NCBI RefSeq assembly: GCF_012489685.1
Contig: NC_080045.1
Location: 7,899,648 to 7,963,647 of the forward strand
Direction of reading: 5' to 3'
Length of the DNA stretch: 64,000 nt
DNA from: Lotus japonicus
Taxonomy: Eukaryota > Streptophyta > Magnoliopsida > Fabales > Fabaceae
Shown here piece after piece: positions 63,891-64,000 of this stretch (within the stretch, counting starts at the first letter, position 1; every line of letters starts with the position of its first letter). Position numbers and translations under genes: made by a program. The notes below the pieces were generated by a model. That model searched no databases and was not told the DNA's origin. It worked only from the letters and a program-made list of their open reading frames with translations.

Positions 63891-64000
63891 CTGTAGTAGT
63901 GATAGCATGCATGGTCAATGAAAACCGGCTGGGATTTATTTGACTATCATCAAATTGATGATGTGCTACGGTTCTTTCGTCTGTTGTTTGAGGGTCTCCT

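Larger units (their letters stand above)
58802..63901 (+). mobile_element. CACTA (En/Spm) transposon, 5.1 kb, no transposase seen
   Basis: Ends CACTACTACAGA and, reversed, CACTACTACAGAAAAG; the 3-bp target ATA is on both sides (58799-58801, 63902-63904). Sub-terminal zones (58835-58975 and 63525-63890) are filled with inverted TGTCACGGTT / AACCGTGACA motifs, the usual transposase-binding arrays. No TNP2-type transposase frame was found. The only coding content recognised is a ULP1-like protease at the 3' side, so the element would depend on another CACTA. Confidence 0.93.

Overview
This 64 kb window is plant nuclear DNA, most likely from a papilionoid legume. The evidence is spliced genes with GT-AG introns, plant-only families (Alfin-like PHD protein, BIG GRAIN 1-like protein, class II small heat-shock proteins), an AT-rich background, and a dense mix of plant transposable elements (copia, gypsy, LINE, SINE, PIF/Harbinger, hAT, Mutator-type and CACTA). 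The legume assignment rests on the look of the repeats and proteins and is an inference.

Layout. 1-4 kb: a copia element, cut by the window edge, inserted into a decayed LINE (both minus strand). 4.4-12.2 kb: a five-exon TKL/Raf-like protein kinase gene (minus) whose fourth intron, a GC-AG intron, holds a full-length copia element with two identical LTRs and a perfect 5-bp target-site duplication, plus a LINE 3' end. 12-19 kb: gene-poor DNA with SINEs, an LTR-like block and an RRM pseudogene. 19.4-20.5 kb: a single-exon BIG GRAIN 1-like gene (minus). 21-24 kb: a decayed gypsy element split by a Harbinger-type MITE filled with a CCA/CCG microsatellite. 25 kb: an RNase H-like remnant. 27.7-33.9 kb: a complete five-exon Alfin-like PHD gene (plus) with several elements in its introns. 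35.2 kb: tRNA-Asp(GUC). 35.5-41.9 kb: hAT-type non-autonomous elements, one of which was entered by a 4.4 kb PIF/Harbinger element coding for a DDE transposase and a Myb-like protein.

42-58 kb: a tandem triplication of a class II sHSP unit. Copies 1 and 3 are intact, with heat-shock elements upstream. Copy 2 is a pseudogene that lost its core promoter region and most of its coding region by deletions. The spacer blocks between copies are themselves duplicated. Each block carries its own later insertions with precise target-site duplications, and the sister block serves as the empty site. 58.8-63.9 kb: a 5.1 kb CACTA transposon that has lost any visible transposase but keeps an apparently intact, spliced ULP1-like cysteine protease domain and dense subterminal inverted repeats.

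How it works together: the cellular genes (kinase, BIG GRAIN 1-like, Alfin-like, tRNA-Asp, sHSPs) are independent and not co-regulated. The main story is genome dynamics: introns lengthened by insertions, nested transposons whose order of arrival can be read, and a stress-gene array that was triplicated and then decayed unequally.
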